NCBI GenBank assembly: GCA_018524725.1
Contig: JAEUWP010000605.1
Span: forward strand, 1 to 64,000
Direction: 5' to 3'
Length of the DNA: 64,000 nt
Source of the DNA: Podaxis mareebaensis
Taxonomy: Eukaryota; Basidiomycota; Agaricomycetes; Agaricales; Agaricaceae
How positions within the stretch are numbered: position 1 is the stretch's first letter; every line of letters begins with the position of its first letter. The position numbers were made by a program, and so were the translations under genes. Shown piece after piece: positions 34,277 to 49,700 of this stretch. Under the pieces are notes generated by a model, which was given only the letters and a program-made list of their open reading frames with translations, was not told the origin of the DNA and did no database searches.

Positions 34277-37200
34277 GGTGAATATTATGGATGACGGTCG
34301 GAGTGAGTCGGGGAGTAGGAATTTATGTTTGTCCTCCTTTGGCTCGCAGCGAACTCAGTTCTGTGATCCAAGTCAGGTGATCACCCAACAGATGTCTCAA
34401 AGTGTTTCCCGCTGAAGCGGGATCAAGAAAGGGTGGGCAACGAACGTTTTGGACCTTCATATACTAGGTGTTCGAATCGAATGCCTGCCACCTCAACGAT
34501 TACTGGGCGTTAGAGCAAGCGCATGGTAAGGCTCACCCGCGTTCACACATTCCGTGGGTGTTGTTAGACATTGATTAATGAACCATTGCATATTCATGGA
34601 GATACGGGGCAAGCTACTTACAAGGACGTCGATCAACGCGGACCATCGGCTTCCTAAGCACCTCTGTTCGAGTGTCCAAGGGCAATGATCGTCTCCTGGG
34701 GGTGTGGAGGTTCAGGCATACCCACACCTTCCATGGACATTGTCACCTGGGAATCCTTTCACATCCTCGTGCTCATTTCAATTGGCTTATCAGAACCGTT
34801 TCTCTATTTTTATCTGTACTGAGACGATGGCCAGACCGCTAAGGTTGTCATACAGTACCGCATCTCCCTTCTCCCCATTGAAGTAATCCTCGCTTGCATT
34901 AGTGAGACTTATCGGTGACCAAGCGGGCCCCCCTATTGGCTGGGCACTTTAAATCACGGCCACGTTTATCAGTGAAAAATAGGACGAATCGAATGTATAA
35001 CCCGGCAGGATAACACCGTTCGTGGGTGAACTCTGGGTTGGAATGATAACGCTTGTCAAAGCCTGCTAACCTATTGTTGACAGTTCCACCTCCTATTACA
35101 GGAGGCCAAATCGGAAGGCGAAGAGCAAAGCGCCTTCCGGATAAGTCACCGCACAACAGCTCGCTATGGTTGGTTGGATGTATACTTCCTAGATGTATTC
35201 CATCGGGGTCGAGGCCTTGATGTAATCATCTCCGGGTTTCATCGTCGACTTGTTGAATAACTCATACGTCATGGCAATGACCTGGTCAAGTGAGTGTATG
35301 CGTGACTGCCGGGTGTGGAAACGTATGTGAACATGAGGTCGCTTATGATTTGATCTCTTGCCAACGACAAGATCACCAGATCACTATTCCCCGGTTCTTA
35401 GCTTCCGGGAGAAGTAATTCACGCGTCATAGAGTGAAATAAGGTACGAGATTGACGATTTACAAAAAAAAGTATAATACATGTACTCATGGGTATCACTA
35501 TCTGATATTGCTATGGGAGGAGACTCGAGTGAAGCAAGGGTATTCATGGTCATGTCTTGTTTTGCTCCTGCGCCGCCTTCGTTTCCTGCCACTGACATTG
35601 CAGACACTTATCGTTCACCCTATCAATTATGTCTTGAACGTCAGGTCCATAGACCTACGATTTAAATTGAGTAAATACCATCCAGGTTGCACATCGTGCC
35701 GACACACCTTGATGCACGCTCGGCTTCGGCAGTCCTTAGGGTGAGCGTAACTATGTTCACAGTTAGTGGACATGCAATCATAGATTGCTGTGACCATATG
35801 TCGTTGGAAATGCTGGAGATGCACGTCTCAATGGCGAGCAAGATGAAAATTAGTGGCAGGTACCGACTCCGCACGTCAACCACAATGTCCCTGCGCTGTG
35901 AAGTACATTTCAGATAGGTCCGCACGACGAGAGGTGAGGGACTCTACGCACGCTTTACGTTGACACATGTTTCGTCGTGAGGGCGGTTGTAAGGGTATAG
36001 TCGAGAGGTATGATTGAAACAACGGGGAGGGTAAGAAGTAAAGAGCTAAGAGTACGAGACGCGGTTGTTGAAATACCACTGGCAGGGTGGCAATTTCCAC
36101 AGCTTTCAAAGTTGCTGTTTACTGCAGATTCAGAAGCAGTCAACCTGCAAGATGGGGCATGAAGCGATTTAGTAACGTGAAGAGTCAACCGGGCCATCAA
36201 TAACCACTTCCGTTCGAGTTAAAGAGTCGCCGCCTGGTGGCTGCTGGAGCCTAGCGTGAGATACCATATGCGTGAAAACGAGGGATAAGTGGTTACTGGC
36301 GGTGACATCGCCCCCCTCCGCTCCGATGTTTACGCTTATTGTCCACATGTGACCCCTAACATCCTATTTTTCGGCTATGCCGTAAATTCGTATTGTTTCC
36401 CGAACTTCTTTCATTCCCTGTTTCGCTTGATGATGTCTTTTTGCATCGCACTGCTGTTGTCTTACTGTGGGCGCTGCTGAAATATTGGATCCTACATTTC
36501 ACAGTTGACGCCGTTTAATACTTCTTTACAAACTCCGCATTAAGGGATGGTCAGGGCTGTGTAAACTAGGCTCCCGGGCATGACAGCGCGATGTGGTTGA
36601 TAAAGAACAACAACGAATACTCCCATCAGAATTCGCTATTCCTGTTTCTTTTCTCGTATCATTACCTCTTGGAGGCAATTCGTGACGCGACTCTTCCCCT
36701 CGATTGAATAGACACCCCCTAGACATCTCAGCACATCGTGCGAATGCTTCTCATGAAGAACTTCCACGAAACGGGATCTTGGAGAACCTTGGAAGTCCCT
36801 TCTGTCTCTTGTGGCGACTTGGAATCACCAAAGGGTCCCCGGAATCTCCGACTCCCGCGCAAGATACATTATCCTGGACCTGCGTCGGTCTACGCCTATT
36901 ATGTATTCTTTCACGAGGTAGTTTAGCAATCCCATCGATAACAGTGGAGTTTTGATGGGAGATAAATACCCTTACCCTTGGCGGAGTATCGGCCAAAGGA
37001 CACTCACTGTCTTTCGTATCTCTTGTCCGAGACTCTAAGTAGTGATAAGAGACAGACGATGGCTCTCCGCATGACTCCCGCCGGAAAGCAAAAACCGACG
37101 TTATCAAAGTTCCCTATCCTTGAGCGATAGGGAAGTGTCAGAGATAAAGAATCAATGAATCAACTTCTACTTCCCTTCGTCAAGTTCTGAGTGTCTAGGC

Positions 37201-37504
37201 GTTATCATCAGCAGACAAGGGGGCAAGGGTTGTGGCTTCCCAAAATCTTCTTTTGGAGAAATGGTACCCGGCTGTACCTTCACCTGAACACTTCTCCGGG
37301 TCGGAGTTCATGGCTGGAGGTCTTGGTTGGGTCTTGGTCCTTGGAGTCCTGGACCTTAGACGGATACGACCCGAGATCGAAGTCCCGTCGTCCCAGTTCG
37401 TCCCCTCTTACTCCGAATACGCGATTTCCGCCGTTTCAGCCGAAATAAACTCTAAATGACGTCGACGGAGGGGAATTTTTTGTATCTGAGAGCGAATAAA
37501 TTAT
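34277..37504. other. Intergenic, 3.2 kb, no recognisable gene
   Basis: The first few hundred bases are the promoter side of the subunit f gene; the last are the 3' flank of the Gpi16 gene. Between them, frames such as minus 34899-35156, plus 35451-35744 and minus 36751-37107 are open, but none has a domain, strong composition or an intron chain I can close. CpG content is normal, so this is not an extension of the transposon desert. A species-specific gene or a non-coding RNA could be hidden here. Confidence 0.4.
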
Positions 37505-39422
37505 TCATCTCTGTTGGTCCGGATCTAGGTGCAACACAACAAATTTTCTTGTCAACAAGTTGAAGATGCTACCAAAAATAAAGGCGACTAAGGAGCAAGT
37601 AAAAATGATGACGTTATAAGGCATGCTAAAATCGGGTGTCGCGACGTCGACGAGTAGGATAGAGGTGTAGATAGGTTCGCCCAATTGGTATCCATCAAAC
37701 GAGTGAGTGTCATCGGTTTCGGTGTTAAAGGTCAGAGGTGTCAAAACGGCTGGGGGTAGATCCCATCCACGCTGTGCATCGGGTGGATGCTCGGTGTAGC
37801 GCAGAAACGCTTTGTCAACGTCCATCGTCAGATGGGTTACACTCTTGGGCGGTAGACGAAGCACCGCTTGGAAAGTGGTGGGGCGTGAATGAGGGACGGC
37901 CGCAATGTAGGAGATATTGGATATGATGTCGTCTGGATTGAGGACCAATGAGCGACGTAAAACAGGTGGTGATATTTTTTGCTTACCACGAAGATGTCCC
38001 TCAACACGAGCCTGTAAAGTATGCAAGTAGAACTGGACGAGCCATGGCATAGTCTCAAGATAGATCAGCGACTGGGGTACCGGTTGATGATTCCTCAAAA
38101 CGAGGGAAAGCTTTCCATTCGCTTGACTAAAACCTCGCAAAGTCCGGACGACGGATATCGGAGCCACAGGTTGGATAGTAGCTGAAATATATGTCAATAA
38201 ACAGTAAACCACGAAAGACCCATACGTACGATACTGGAAGTCGCCTTGCCAATGCATAGCAACATTCAACGATTTCTGAGCTAGCGTCATACGTCAAGCG
38301 AAGTATCCCAGCCGAGCTTTCCGACAACGCTTACCGGTGAGCACGTCATAAAGGGCTAGCGAGTCGGACACAGCAGGAGGCTCAGGCGTGATACTATAGG
38401 GATCGGAGCTGGGTAAGGCCACCTGGACAACGCTCGAATCTGCAGCGGGACAGTTCCTCTCAATGGCGCGATCGAACAGAGATTGGAAGGACCAATCTTG
38501 AATGGGTCAGCCTCAGATCTAGAAGAAATTATTTTGACTTACTTCGGTTATTACTGGCAGAAGAGCGCAGTGGGTTCATTACGCTTTGGAATGTCAAACG
38601 TACTTTGACCCCAGCTGCACCGAGCCACAGAACGTGAACACCCATTCCATGCCAATCCGCATCAAATAGACGGTGAGGATTTAGAAGACCTGCAATGCCC
38701 GATAATGATTTGCATGGAAGCAGTTTGAGAAAAGGCGTCAGGTTCTCTGTGCAGACATGTTCAGACGGTAGTGATGCGTGCCGTAGCTCATGTGTAGTAT
38801 TCTCATTCCAGCTTGGGAGAACACCCTGGGGAAAGTATGAGCGCGTTGGCGATGTTGTACGTTGCTCGTCAAGAGAGCCGAGGGAAGCACAGAATAATCC
38901 TGCTAGAGCATTGCGCAGACCTTTCCATCGATCATCTATACTTTTGACGGGTTAGCAATTGTCTCAAGTGAGAGAATGTTACAGGTACCTGGTAGGTGCG
39001 CCAGTGCCCATCCACGCCCAGAGTTCTGCCCCGGTTCCTACACCTTTCTCCTCGGGATATCCCCAGTGTTCATAATTCCAACTCCCAGCATTAAGTGTGA
39101 GGTGTAGTTCTGTTACGGCGTATTCTCTAAGTATCTGGCCCAAAGCCAACGGGAACAGGGTGTAGTGTTGCGCTATTGATGCAGAATCAGCCTCGTCCGA
39201 TATCGGGCAATAGATACGCGTACAAACGTCCGGGGCATTCAACGTGCGAGGATCTCTTGGTGACACTCCTTTTAGCAGTGTTTCAAACGTAAATGTTGTG
39301 GAAACGCGACCATCCTGGAGAGGGATTATCTTCAATTTCTCATCAAATGTTTCTGCATTCAATCCATAGACGAGGTTGTAGACGGATGAGAAAGATAGAA
39401 GCCAGTATAGGCCCAGTTTCAT
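37505..39422 (-). CDS. GPI16: GPI transamidase component PIG-T / Gpi16
   Basis: Six exons, 39422-38989, 38940-38543, 38496-38335, 38280-38230, 38181-37987 and 37932-37505, give 1668 nt (555 aa). The protein starts with a signal peptide (MKLGLYWLLSFSSVYNLVYG). It carries FPLALGQILREYAVTELHL, WNYEHWG, TGAELWAWMG, SVVRTLRGFSQANG, ETMPWLVQFYLHTL, YTEHPPDAQRGWD and a single C-terminal membrane helix (VIIFTCSLVAFIFGSIFNLL), the layout of Gpi16/PIG-T. This ER-lumenal subunit belongs to the complex that swaps C-terminal peptides of secreted proteins for GPI anchors. The 54-nt intron at 37933-37986 is a multiple of three without stops, so a naive call would add 18 false residues. It is divergent from the AAA ATPase gene at 39849. 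Confidence 0.95.
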
Positions 39423-39848
39423 GAGGAAAAGCCTTTCAAGTTATGGTGAGCGACCTCACCAAGCGGTTGCGAACATCACTTTCGCGTGTGACTGTCACGA
39501 ACCTGAACCTGGGCGGAGTCTAAAATGATAAGAACAAACCACAACTCTCCTATCCCTTTCTCTCCACCCCAAATAATTACAAAATATTCTCAAGAAAACG
39601 AGGTGCATCACGGAACTTCGCTCGTGGGTGCTCAAAAAATTACAATGTTTAGAAGCTTGACTCAAATATGCTTTTGGTCGCATGTGCGGCCTTGTCAAAA
39701 TCGTGGCAATGGATCAGGTTCGTCTGATCTTTACTGCGGTGGCGTGGGTGCTGAAAATAAAGGAAAGGCATTGTATTGCCATCTGACTACAGGAAATTAC
39801 CAAACAATAGCCGTTTCACGGGACTCTTTAAGTCCCTAAACCTTACAG
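39423..39848. promoter_or_regulatory. Divergent intergenic promoter region GPI16 / AFG2
   Basis: Two start codons point away from each other (39422 minus and 39849 plus), leaving 426 bp that must serve both genes. I see no clear TATA box. Plus-strand frame 39525-39839 is open but has no plausible protein content. ACAG directly precedes the ATG at 39849, so an intron in the 5' UTR is possible. Confidence 0.5.
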
Positions 39849-42937
<3,089 letters not shown>

Positions 42938-43873
42938 TCATGCACGCGGATTATACCACAAAAGAAGCAGAGAAAATATAAGAGCAGCTCACGCATGTTT
43001 CAACGTGGTTAAAGTGAGGCAAAAAAAACTTATCATGCGTTTGTTCACATGAGTGGGTCAGCGGTGAGCTTACGTTCGTGCATTACGATTGCACGAATGG
43101 GACGTTGTGGGATGTTCCAAGTCTCCTTTCTTCTTCCCGCCAAGAGTGTTGTTTGTGCCGAGGGATGAAGTGATCTCGGTCCAACAGACTTGGCGTGATC
43201 CACTAGATTTGCCCGACTCGACCTCAATCAAGTCGCTGAGTTTTGGGGTTCTTTCTTTGCTGTTTCGGATTTTGGTAATCAAAACATGGTACGCGAATAT
43301 ATGGGTTGTGTCACGAGTGTGATTCAGGGCGTGAATATTTATAGAATACCATTCGAAATTTATTTTTGACTCGGTCAGGAAAACAATATTGACAGCCGGG
43401 CTTTCCTTTTGGTGTCTGATAAACTCAAGGTTTCTTCCTTCAGGCCTTCAGGTAGACGTGAACGTTCTAGCCTTCGCTCATGGGATCCAGGATCACCGAA
43501 GGAACTTGTTTGGAAAGGGGGTCTCAAGAATTCTAAGACGTTCCTCCACCGTCAGCTGATTCGCCAGTCCCGAACAAGTAAAGGGTAGATGTTGAGTACT
43601 TCGCTATTCTCCGGGGTCCTTGGACGATCCTTGACAGGAGCCTTCGCGGGAGAATTGGTAAATCTTTCTCAGCTTAGGACCTGGGAGGTCGAGCGGGTGT
43701 TCCACTGTCTTCGGACATTATCAATTCTTTATTCCCCCGAACATCACTCAGTTTGGGGTTGTTTATGGATCCGATAGCCAGACGCGAATTATCAATACGA
43801 CATATGAGTGGGGAGTATGTTCTAAGAAATCTTGTTCTATGGCAGTCTGAAGATATAAGCCACCGAGAGAGCG
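42938..43873. other. Intergenic between convergent genes
   Basis: This holds the 3' flanks of the AFG2 gene and of the F-box gene at 43874. No coding chain or structured RNA is recognisable. Confidence 0.4.
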
Positions 43874-45162
43874 TTACGCCAAAGCCCAAGATTCATCATG
43901 CAAAGCGTCTTCGCCCCTACATTCAACTACATCACCATACTTACGACCTCTCGCGTAACATATTACTTCCTGGCCACGCACACCAGAAGCGAACCCCTGC
44001 AAATAACATTTCCCAGAAGGGCAACCAAGCGAAATCCTCCTTAGCCTCTCACAAACGTCGAAGAACTTTCTGCTAAGTGCTCTGTTTGATTCTGGGGTGG
44101 AGAGACATGCGTATGCACCGTGTTGTCTGTGTGTTGGTTGGGAGATTACAAAGACGAGGGATTGTAAATTTGGAAGGGTGTGCAGTGGCGTCAGAAGGGA
44201 AGCCATGTTCGGTTCTGATTCCGAGTCTGGGTGCTGAGTGTCTGTGAATGAGTACCGAGGGATCGATCCAGAGCAATAGCATAACATACCTGTGTGACAT
44301 CCCCAAAGACGGAGAGGTGCACCAGATTCGGTAGGCAAATAACTAACTGCTCGGCAAAGCTCGTTATGCTGGATGGCTGATCATTCACTAAGATACCAGT
44401 GCTGTCATATAACCCAACACAAAACGAAGTGAGGGTCTCCCGGAATGGTTTTAGCGCCGCAATGGCCTCCTCGATACGCTTCTCTGTTAGGGTGACCCTT
44501 CCGATACGTAAACGCTGGATCGGCTTTGTTCGGAACGCCTGGAGAATGTCTACATTTTCGATGTGAAGCGTTTTGAGTCCGGGGAGTATATTGGAAGGCA
44601 TTTCTCCGTCATAGTATGATGGTAGTGTATTGTGCACTTTCGTGCTCGCGATATATATCCTGTCAATGCTTGGGTGGGCTTTAAAGAAACCAGAAGGCTC
44701 GAATAGGGCTTGATTGAGGTTTATATCCTCGAGCTCGTTTCGGAATGTCCGAAGGTTTTTGGAACACCCTTCTAACATTTTTGGAACAAGGTATGTTAGG
44801 CTTGAATCGGAGTAGACAGTCATACTATGACTGATACTCAACTCTACGAGGTGAGGTAGCGCTGCCAGACACCTTGCGAGTGCGTGCTCGTAATAGCCAG
44901 ACAGTCTTGCGCGTGACGGGAGTGCGAGGGTGAAAACAAGAGCAGTATGAATGTCGGATGAGAGGATGGTCTCTATCCAAAGCGAAATGCCCCTCGTGCC
45001 CTTCAACTGGATATTTCGATAGAGTAACCGTCGAGACTCGGGAAGGAATTTTTTGGACGTGAGACAGAGGTGTCGGAGGTCGTTTTTGCTGGCGACGAGT
45101 GAAAGGATGTACCGCCATAGCTCTGTGGGCAACCGAGTCAACTTGAAGACGCTCCTGCTCAT
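43874..45162 (-). CDS. F-box domain protein
   Basis: Two exons, 45162-44290 and 44233-43874, give 1233 nt (410 aa). I chose the ATG at 45162 because the frame upstream starts only with non-ATG codons. Residues about 5-50 form an F-box-like helix set (LTRLPTELWRYILSLVA, then DLRHLCLTSKKFLPESRRLL). The rest has leucine-spaced stretches such as LPHLVELSISHSM, LPGLKTLHIENVDIL and LPNLVHLSVFG, typical of the leucine-rich-like C-terminal half of agaricomycete F-box proteins. F-box proteins join SCF ubiquitin ligases through Skp1 and choose substrates; the target here is unknown. A different acceptor in the 56-nt intron would stop the protein early, so the second exon could be wrong. Confidence 0.8.
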
Positions 45163-45484
45163 GGTAGCTTTTGGCAAGGAAAATAGTACAGCCCTTTATG
45201 AACGTGGACGCTAGCATATTCAGCCGTCAGGGCGGTCATGATGGTGTACGGAATGGATGAAGGATTAAGGAAGATTAGGAGAGAACAGGAGCCCTGAATA
45301 GAAAGGAAGGTAAATGGCGATGACAGACATTAAGCGAGGTGCCCAAGGATATCCACGAGTATGGTCGCCGTACTCCGAAGCTAATGGACTCGGTTTGTGC
45401 AAATGTCAGACAAGAAACCAGGTTAATAAATTTATTCGACACCTATTAATATGCTAGTGCGACAGTCTGGCAATGAGTCCTCGA
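45163..45484. other. Short intergenic region
   Basis: These 322 bp lie between the ETF beta 3' end and the F-box gene start, all on the minus strand, and should hold the F-box promoter. No clear motif is seen. Confidence 0.4.
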
Positions 45485-46580
45485 TTAAACGGCGGCGATG
45501 CCTGCCTCTTTCAGTTTTGCCACGAGCTCGTCAACGGACTCGACTTTGCCACCGCCAACGCGCTGGGGAGGTTCTGTCACCTTGAGAGTCTCGAGCACAG
45601 GTGTCAAATCAACACCGAGGTCGGATGGTTTCAGTTTTTCTACAGGCTTCTTCTTGGCCTTCATGATGTTGGGCAGTGAAGCGTAGCGGGGTTCTGTGCA
45701 ATAGGTTAGCACCCAAGTATCCTCAGAAGGTAAGGGGAGGATTCACCGTTCAAACTACGAAGAGAACAGGAATGCGTTAGTTTTCGCGTTCCAGTCCAAG
45801 CAAGGTGTTGTGAAGCGCACCGAAGGTCGGTAGTCACAACCAAGGGCAACCGGCACCTAACTTCTTCACCACCACCATCGATTTCCCTAACCACGGTCGC
45901 TTCCTTCTTCGCAACATCCAGATCAACCTTGCTCGCAAACGTTGCTTGGCTCCATCCAAGCAACCCCGCAAGCATCTGCCCAGTCAACCCAAGATCGTCG
46001 TCGATCGCCTGCTTGCCCAGAATTACCAAGTCGACACCGCCGTTTTTTCCCTTCTCCTTCTCTATGACTGCTTTGAGCGTTTTCGCGACTGCGAGAGGTT
46101 CGGGTGTGGGTGCCGACTCGGGAATTTCGACATGGATGGCAGAGTCTGCGCCCATGGCGAGGGCGGTGCGGAGGGTATCTACGGATTTCGGGGGACCAAT
46201 AGTGATGGCTTTTATTGACTTGATTTCGTCTTTGAGGCGTTCACGAAGGCGGACGGCCTCCTCGACGGCTAGAGCAGCATTTCAATGTAGTGTGTGTATA
46301 CCCAACGGAGAGAACACACCAATCTCGTCAAACGGGTTCTATAATAGCATTTCGGAGGTATGAATGAGCTGGAGAAGAACAGAAAGATGGAGTTTGGGGA
46401 TGTACCATAGAATGCTTGACATTGGTGTCAATGCCGGTCTGCTGTGGATTAACCCGGATCTTGACCGCAAAGTCCACTGCGCTGCGCACGACTTTAACGA
46501 CACGTTCGGGACGACGAGGGGGTTACACACCGCTTGACAGGGACGAGGATGTTGAGCAGACGGGCGGGGGAGGGTCTCAT
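45485..46580 (-). CDS. ETFB: Electron transfer flavoprotein subunit beta
   Basis: Six exons, 46580-46531, 46481-46406, 46338-46320, 46268-45821, 45754-45747 and 45693-45485, give 810 nt (269 aa). The protein has [19 protein letters not shown] at the start, then [63 protein letters not shown] (family signature and the dehydrogenase recognition loop) and [23 protein letters not shown] sits in the mitochondrial matrix and passes electrons from acyl-CoA and amino-acid dehydrogenases to ETF-ubiquinone oxidoreductase. The beta subunit also binds AMP. Exon 5 is just 8 nt (TTTGAACG) and exon 3 is 19 nt, yet both are needed to rebuild the conserved LNEPRY and NPFDEIA stretches. The gene starts 139 bp after the stop of the RING gene. 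Confidence 0.95.
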
Positions 46581-46719
46581 GGTAGTAGTGGTCGGGAGAA
46601 AAGGACGGAAGAGGCCGACGACGGACATCAACAAATATTCACATTTTCACATGGCTCTAAAATACATTCCATTAGTCCTACAGAGAAAACAATCGTATGT
46701 ACAGTAACAAAATCGCATT

Positions 46720-49700
46720 TTAAGAGACAGTCTGAGGCGATGAAGGTCCCTCTGTCGATACTCCCCTCGACCGGCAAGCAGGACAGTTGTTTTTCCCCGT
46801 CTGCAGCCACTTGTCTACACATCCCCTGTGGAACGCATGTCGACACCCCATAACACGAATCTCATCTTGCTCCTCATAATCATCCAGACAAATTAAGCAC
46901 TGTGGTACCGTCAGTGACCATGCTTACGCCTTCCTGATGAGAACGTACCCTTTCTATGCAGTTCGACGCAACCTTGTTCTGCCGTTCGTACTCCTCCAAC
47001 TTCGTCTTTTTAATCACTTCCAATCCCGATTTTTCAATATCCTCCTTTGTTGCAGTGGCCGCCTTGGCGTTGCCCAGCAACTCAACAAGCTCCCTAAACG
47101 ACTACGTCAGATATATGTTCCCAAGCAGAGCAACGACAAGCGACTTACAACAATGCCTCAAAAGACTCCAGGTTATCTGGGCCTCCGGTGACAATGCTAT
47201 GATCCGGTGGGTAATATCCTACAAGAACAAGTCAGCATCTGCACGATCACACCAACGGACATATATTGAATACTTACCGCCGATAACATAGATCAAGAAC
47301 GTCCTCGATCCCGGGCCTCCCATCATAGCGGGTAGCTGTTGGTGTTGACGTCGCGCCTCCTGACTGCCTCCTTCCGCACCAAGGCTCTGGCTTCTTCTGT
47401 TTCCATCAGTGCCACCAGCGGATCGAAGATTCCTCAGCGCACTAGCAGCACGATTGGGCCATCCTCGCCTCCTCTCCTGTCTTGCCTGCATAGACGGACC
47501 GAAACCGCCAAAGAAGGCGTCATCATCTTCATCATCCTCATCCATTTCCATCATGGTCCTGTTCCTCATCGGGTGGTGATGATGGTGGTGGTGGTGATGG
47601 TGGGGGTGATGATGGTGGTGATGATGATGATCCTCTTCGAACAAGTCAGCGCCCTCCATCTCATCCATAGGCATCATAGGTCGCCAATTTGGCGCATTCA
47701 CAGATTGCAATCCAACAATAATAACAGGGATCACCGAGTTCCCATTACCGTTATTATTGCTGGCATTTGCAGATGCGTTTTGAGCGGGTTCGTGGGTAGC
47801 GGGTGATGAAGACGTGGGGTTTGACGGAGAAGTAGGGGCAAAGGAGTTGGGGGAATTGCTGGAAAGCGCAGGTGATGTTTCACTGAGGGTAGATGTGTTG
47901 GCTGGTACGGATGGTGTAAAGGGTGAAGCCGCCGTTGTGGTTGGTCTTGGTGCAGATGCCGTGATGCCCTCTGGTATAGGGGACCGAGCGGACGTGACAG
48001 GGGGGAAGCGATACAATCTCCACCAATTGATCCTCCCGGATGCGTCTAGACCCGTTGACGAGCTTCTATCATTAGCAGGTTGTGTATGAGATTCAGGGGT
48101 CGATTGCGTGCGAGGCGCTTCTTCCGAAGGTGCCGGCAAAGGGGATGTAGTTGCAGATGAAAAATCTTCACCCACAATGAGCACAGACATAAATAAGGCA
48201 AAGGAAGAAGTTACTCACCGTCTTCAACAGACTCATCCGATCCTTCGTCCTCCGTGTCTGAGTTGCTGGGATCTTGCAACGGGGGTATGTCCGAGTCTTC
48301 ATCACTGTCCGCAGGCTCAGTGGGCACCAGCGACCTAGGCGTAGATGCAGACTGCTGCCTGTCGACACTGGCACTTGGGGGGGCCTCCCGCTCTACATCA
48401 CGCCTTTCGTTCTCTTCATTCCTCTCAGTCGCATCCTCAGCATCATTACCTCGCTCTTCTCGTTCTTGCGTTAAAGCCACCCTCAAATCCGTCTGCAACT
48501 CCACCAAGAACCTCTCAAAACTGCCTTCAGGCGGCAAATCTCCTCCACTTGGTCTCTCACTCCCACCATCACCAGTACCTTCAGCCCGCCTCTCACCCTC
48601 ACCACTCCTCCTCTGCCCCTCCTCGCTCCGTTCCTCAGCACCCGTGCTCGCATTCGGACCTAACCCAAGGCCAATATTGAATGCCCGAGCCATCTCCGCC
48701 AACATCTGCTCTCTAGTATCTGTCAACATCGGGTTGCGTTCCCTATCTCTCTCCCTCCCACCAGTAGCACCCGTACCATTCGATGCTGGTGACGAAGACG
48801 AGGACGAGGACGAGGACGGGGCGGGGGAAGAAAAAGTTGACGAGGTCGAAGGCGGATTTGCACGCAGACCCAATCGTTCCCGAATCGTACCCCACGCCTG
48901 CCGCATACGTTCCGCGCGCCCGGCCGGTGACATATCACTGATGCCTGTTGGTCGTGGGGAAGGAGAAGAAGAAGAAACAAAAGGAGTGGGTAAAGTCGAG
49001 TTCGAAGTGGAAGAAGTAGAGGAAGTGGAAGAAGTAGAGGAAGTGGAAGAAGTGGAGGAAGTGGGGAGACCGGAAGAAGTAGAAGGAGCGGAAGAAGCGG
49101 AATGTGGCGGAGAAGCAAAAGGAGAGGAAGAGGGAGAAGGAGAAGAATTTGTTGAGTCCAATGTCGGAGGTGCGAGGCCGGAGGAGAGGATTGGCTCTGA
49201 CGAACCTGTGAGCAGAGAAGCCGCCGTGGCCGCAGCTGCAACACTACAACATACGTCAGTCCATCGTGAAATGATTAATAAAAGTGGAAAGGGTGGTACG
49301 AACCTAAGTAATGTCCCAAGAACGTCAATGCTACTGGACGATATTGTTGAAGTCGAACGTTCTGGCTGTTGTTGATCTCGCTGCTGACGTCGTTGCGATT
49401 GCTCTTGCGAAGCAGAAGTCGAGGTTTCCTCACCACGTCCTACCTCACCACCACCTGCCACACCCCTGTCCTGCTCCACAACACCCACGTCCTCTCCACT
49501 CCCCGCAGCTTGATCATCCATTCGACTGGCAGGCCTAGATCCACCCCCAGTCCGCCCCAGAAGGGTAGAGAGCCTGTTCCTCGAACCAGACGAGTCAGAC
49601 GACACAGTACGGCTTGGGTGTGACTGTGCACCTGCACGAGTTCCGTTCATAGTTGTACCGGTACTATTTTCGCTATGCTCCGATCCGGAATTACCATTAG

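Noticed and set aside
37191..37459. Plus-strand frames near the Gpi16 3' end as a gene
   Set aside because: Two overlapping frames are open with no domain or intron support; composition gives no preference.
39525..39839. Plus-strand frame upstream of AFG2 as an N-terminal exon
   Set aside because: The AFG2 N-domain begins properly at 39849, and the upstream frame ends in a stop with no family-like sequence.
45929..46363. Plus-strand frame opposite ETF beta
   Set aside because: It is a shadow of a strongly conserved minus-strand gene.
48254..49375. Plus-strand 373-codon frame opposite the RING gene
   Set aside because: It is the antisense shadow of Ser/Glu-rich repeats in the RING gene; the minus strand ends in a canonical RING-H2 domain.
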